From an uncultured Collinsella sp. (GTDB taxonomy: Bacteria > Actinomycetota > Coriobacteriia > Coriobacteriales > Coriobacteriaceae), in contig CATYHY010000046.1 of NCBI GenBank assembly GCA_958407085.1, positions 1 to 9,387 on the forward strand: a stretch of DNA of 9,387 nt, read 5' to 3'. The notes beneath the pieces were generated by a model. It did no database searches. It was not told the DNA's origin and saw only the letters and a program-made list of their open reading frames with translations. Below are positions 6,271 through 9,387 of this stretch, one piece after another. Each line of letters begins with the position of its first letter. Within the stretch, counting starts at the first letter, position 1. Made by a program: the position numbers and the translations under genes.

Positions 6271-7884
<1,614 letters not shown>

Positions 7885-7890
7885 CGCATC

Positions 7891-7929
7891 GGCGCGGTGG
7901 CCCTGCGGGGCTGCCGCGCCGTTTGCTTG
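7891..7929 (+). terminator. Hairpin terminator after prfC
   Basis: GGCGCGG (7891-7897) pairs with CCGCGCC (7914-7920). Inside, across a TG/TG internal loop, GCCC pairs with GGGC around a TGCG tetraloop. The stem begins six bases after the prfC stop codon. The tail is GTTTGCTTG, only moderately T-rich, and it overlaps the -35 box of the next promoter. Confidence 0.7.
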
Positions 7930-7955
7930 CCTGATGCCGTGTGAGCGGCTATCAT
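7927..7955 (+). promoter_or_regulatory. Promoter of the queuosine-precursor transporter gene
   Basis: TTGCCT (7927-7932) and TATCAT (7950-7955) are exactly 17 bases apart; the matches to TTGACA and TATAAT are four and five of six. A transcript would start near 7962 and carry a leader of about 78 bases, enough to hold the structure at 7984-8033. Confidence 0.6.
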
Positions 7956-7983
7956 ACCACCGTCGTCTCAAGACCGGGGCGTC

Positions 7984-8033
7984 CGAGCAGTTCGGGTCCG
8001 ATATCCTGCTCGTTAAACCTAAAACCAAAGGAG
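7984..8033 (+). ncRNA. Candidate structured leader (pseudoknot-like, possible preQ1-type riboswitch)
   Basis: CGAGCAG (7984-7990) and CTGCTCG (8006-8012) form a perfect 7-bp stem with a 15-base loop that begins UUC. GGGU in the loop (7994-7997) can pair with ACCU in the A-rich tail (8017-8020), or GGU with ACC at 8024-8026, which gives an H-type pseudoknot. The tail runs straight into the ribosome site AAAGGAG (8027-8033). Small pseudoknots of this layout before queuosine-transport genes are the hallmark of preQ1 riboswitches. However, the strict preQ1-I bases (GGUUC, ACCC, AAAAAACUAA) are not all present, so this is a hypothesis. Confidence 0.4.
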
Positions 8034-8039
8034 TACATA

Positions 8040-8762
8040 ATGATCAAGAAGGTCATGGAGGACTACAAGGTCCTGTTGCGGAGCATTCCCGCGGCAACGG
8101 TTTCGCTGTTTTTCGTGAGTGTCATCATGATGAACCTGCTGGCCAACAAAGAGCTCATCAGCCTGCCGTATCTGGCACTCGATTGCGGCTTTGTGGTGAG
8201 CTGGGTTTCGTTTTTGTGCCAGGACATGATCTGCAAACGCTTTGGCGCCAAGGCATCCATCAAAATCTCTATCCTCGCGCTGCTGGTCAACCTGGCCGTG
8301 AGCCTGTGCTTTTGGGCATGCTCGCTCACGCCCGGTATGTGGGGCGCCTACTACGACACGGGCATGATCGAGGTTAACACTGCCCTTAACGCTACCATCG
8401 GTGGCACCTGGTACGTGGTGCTGGGCTCTTCGCTGGCAATGCTCGTCTCTGCCGTGGTTAACTCCACGCTCAACCAGTCGCTCGGCCGCATGCTCAAAAA
8501 GAATAATTTTGCGAGCTTCGCCTTCCGCTCCTATGTGTCCACGGGTGTTGGCCAGTTTATCGACAACCTGGTCTTTGCCATTGTGGTGAGCCACACGTTC
8601 TTTGGTTGGACCTGGGTGCAGGTCCTTATGTGCTCACTGACCGGCGCTGTCGCCGAGCTGCTGTGCGAGGTCTTCCTGAGCCCCGTGGGCTACAAGGTCG
8701 TGCGCGGCTGGGAGCGCGAGAATGTGGGTTCCGAGTACCTCGAGCGCCACGCAACCGCCTAA
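8040..8762 (+). CDS. Queuosine-precursor transporter, YhhQ/VUT family
   Basis: This is a 240-residue membrane protein with about six hydrophobic segments. Family features in order are NLLANK (32-37), the conserved Asp-rich loop QDMICKRFGAKAS (61-73), and R163, S167, Q172, D175 in RSYVSTGVGQFID, a late-helix signature of the YhhQ family. Members import preQ0, preQ1 or queuine, precursors of the tRNA wobble base queuosine; older annotations call them vitamin-uptake transporters. In the usual D-x-x-x-E-x-Y-G motif this protein reads D-M-I-C-K-R-F-G (62-69), with lysine for glutamate, so the exact substrate is open. AAAGGAG lies six bases before the ATG at 8040, directly after the structured leader. 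A dehydrogenase gene follows after nine bases. Confidence 0.85.
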   Translation: MIKKVMEDYKVLLRSIPAATVSLFFVSVIMMNLLANKELISLPYLALDCGFVVSWVSFLCQDMICKRFGAKASIKISILALLVNLAVSLCFWACSLTPGMWGAYYDTGMIEVNTALNATIGGTWYVVLGSSLAMLVSAVVNSTLNQSLGRMLKKNNFASFAFRSYVSTGVGQFIDNLVFAIVVSHTFFGWTWVQVLMCSLTGAVAELLCEVFLSPVGYKVVRGWERENVGSEYLERHATA

Positions 8763-8771
8763 GGAGCAAGT

Positions 8772-9387
8772 ATGCGGGTTTTGATCACGGGCGCTTCGGG
8801 CGGTATCGGAGCCGCGTGCGTGCAGCGCTTTTTGGACGAGGGCCACGAGGTCGTGGGCTTTGATCTGCTGCCGGCGGCGATCGAACACGAGCGCTACCGC
8901 CATCTGATCGTTGATGTACGCGAGCCGGACTCGTTTCCAGGCGACCTTGAACCCCAGGTAATCGTGAACGTTGCCGGTACGCAGGATTCGGTCGACGATA
9001 TTGCTGCCAACCTGCGTGGCACCATCAACGTGACCGAGCACTACGCCTTTGTGGGGGAGGGGCTTGCCGCCAAGCCTGCGCCGGCTATCAAATCCGTGGT
9101 CAATGTGGGGTCGGCGAGCGGGCATACGGGATCGGAGTTTCCCGCCTATGCCGCCAGCAAGGGTGGCGTTATCGCCTACACCAAGAACCTTGCAAACCGT
9201 CTGGCGCCGCAGGCCATCGCCAACAGTGTGGACCCGGGTGGCGTTATCACGCCGCTCAACCGTTGTGTGATGGAAGACGAGCACCTGTGGAACCAGATTA
9301 TGGAGCTCACACCGCTTAAGCGCTGGGCCACTGCCCAAGAGATCGCCGAGTGGATCTACTTTGTGGGCGTGACCAACCGGTTTATGA
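8772..9387 (+). CDS. Short-chain dehydrogenase/reductase (SDR), C-terminus missing
   Basis: The window holds 205 residues of a classical SDR oxidoreductase, open to the right edge. Near the start is the nucleotide-binding TGASGGIG (6-13). D48 in VDV follows, then the NVAG motif (65-68, NNAG in most members). The active site consists of S114 in NVGSASG, Y126 and K130 in YAASK, and the VDPGGVITP loop (about 154-162) follows. Aspartate at the end of the second strand (FDL, about residue 31) suggests NAD preference. SDRs of this size usually have about 250 residues, so some 45 are missing. AAGGAG (8761-8766) overlaps the transporter's stop codon and lies five bases before the ATG, so both genes are probably one operon. 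The substrate is unknown; steroid, sugar or acyl substrates are all possible. Confidence 0.88.
   Translation, partial: MRVLITGASGGIGAACVQRFLDEGHEVVGFDLLPAAIEHERYRHLIVDVREPDSFPGDLEPQVIVNVAGTQDSVDDIAANLRGTINVTEHYAFVGEGLAAKPAPAIKSVVNVGSASGHTGSEFPAYAASKGGVIAYTKNLANRLAPQAIANSVDPGGVITPLNRCVMEDEHLWNQIMELTPLKRWATAQEIAEWIYFVGVTNRFM

Overview
The window looks like chromosome from a GC-rich, Gram-positive gut actinobacterium of the Coriobacteriia, most like Collinsella. That is inferred from codon usage, the AGGAG-type ribosome sites and the gene families; no rRNA or marker gene was available to confirm it. I see no rRNA, tRNA, CRISPR array, insertion sequence or phage gene. Nothing clearly qualifies as a wholly new system. 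The most interesting material is regulatory DNA between ordinary genes.

Left part (1-2722). The first 127 bases hold, on the minus strand, the start of a secreted protein with a clear signal peptide, cut by the window edge. Rightwards come three plus-strand genes: a small two-helix potassium channel (297-722), a LOG/TIGR00730-type nucleotide-processing protein (759-1292), and a ClC-superfamily anion channel of the YfeO-like kind (1418-2722) that lacks both glutamates used for proton coupling in ClC antiporters.

Middle part (2817-5944, minus strand). A ten-helix EamA/DMT transporter with two very similar halves (2817-3692) is followed by a compact three-gene unit read right to left: a YtrA-type GntR repressor (5564-5944), an ABC ATPase (4659-5540) and an ABC-2 permease (3964-4662). 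The last two overlap by four bases. The GntR promoter carries palindromes overlapping its -10 region and lying just downstream of the predicted transcript start, which suggests that the repressor controls its own operon and so the ABC transporter.

Right part (5945-9387, plus strand). The 326-base divergent region contains the GntR control sites, a perfect 15-bp inverted repeat with a 25-bp spacer, and a -10 element for prfC. prfC (6271-7884) encodes peptide chain release factor 3 and ends in a strong GC hairpin. Next is a good sigma-70-type promoter, a short leader that can fold into a hairpin plus a small pseudoknot immediately before the ribosome site, and a YhhQ/VUT-family queuosine-precursor transporter (8040-8762). 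The leader is a candidate preQ1-like or other ligand-sensing element, but it does not match the strict preQ1-I consensus. Nine bases after the transporter starts a short-chain dehydrogenase/reductase (8772 to the window end, incomplete), probably co-transcribed.
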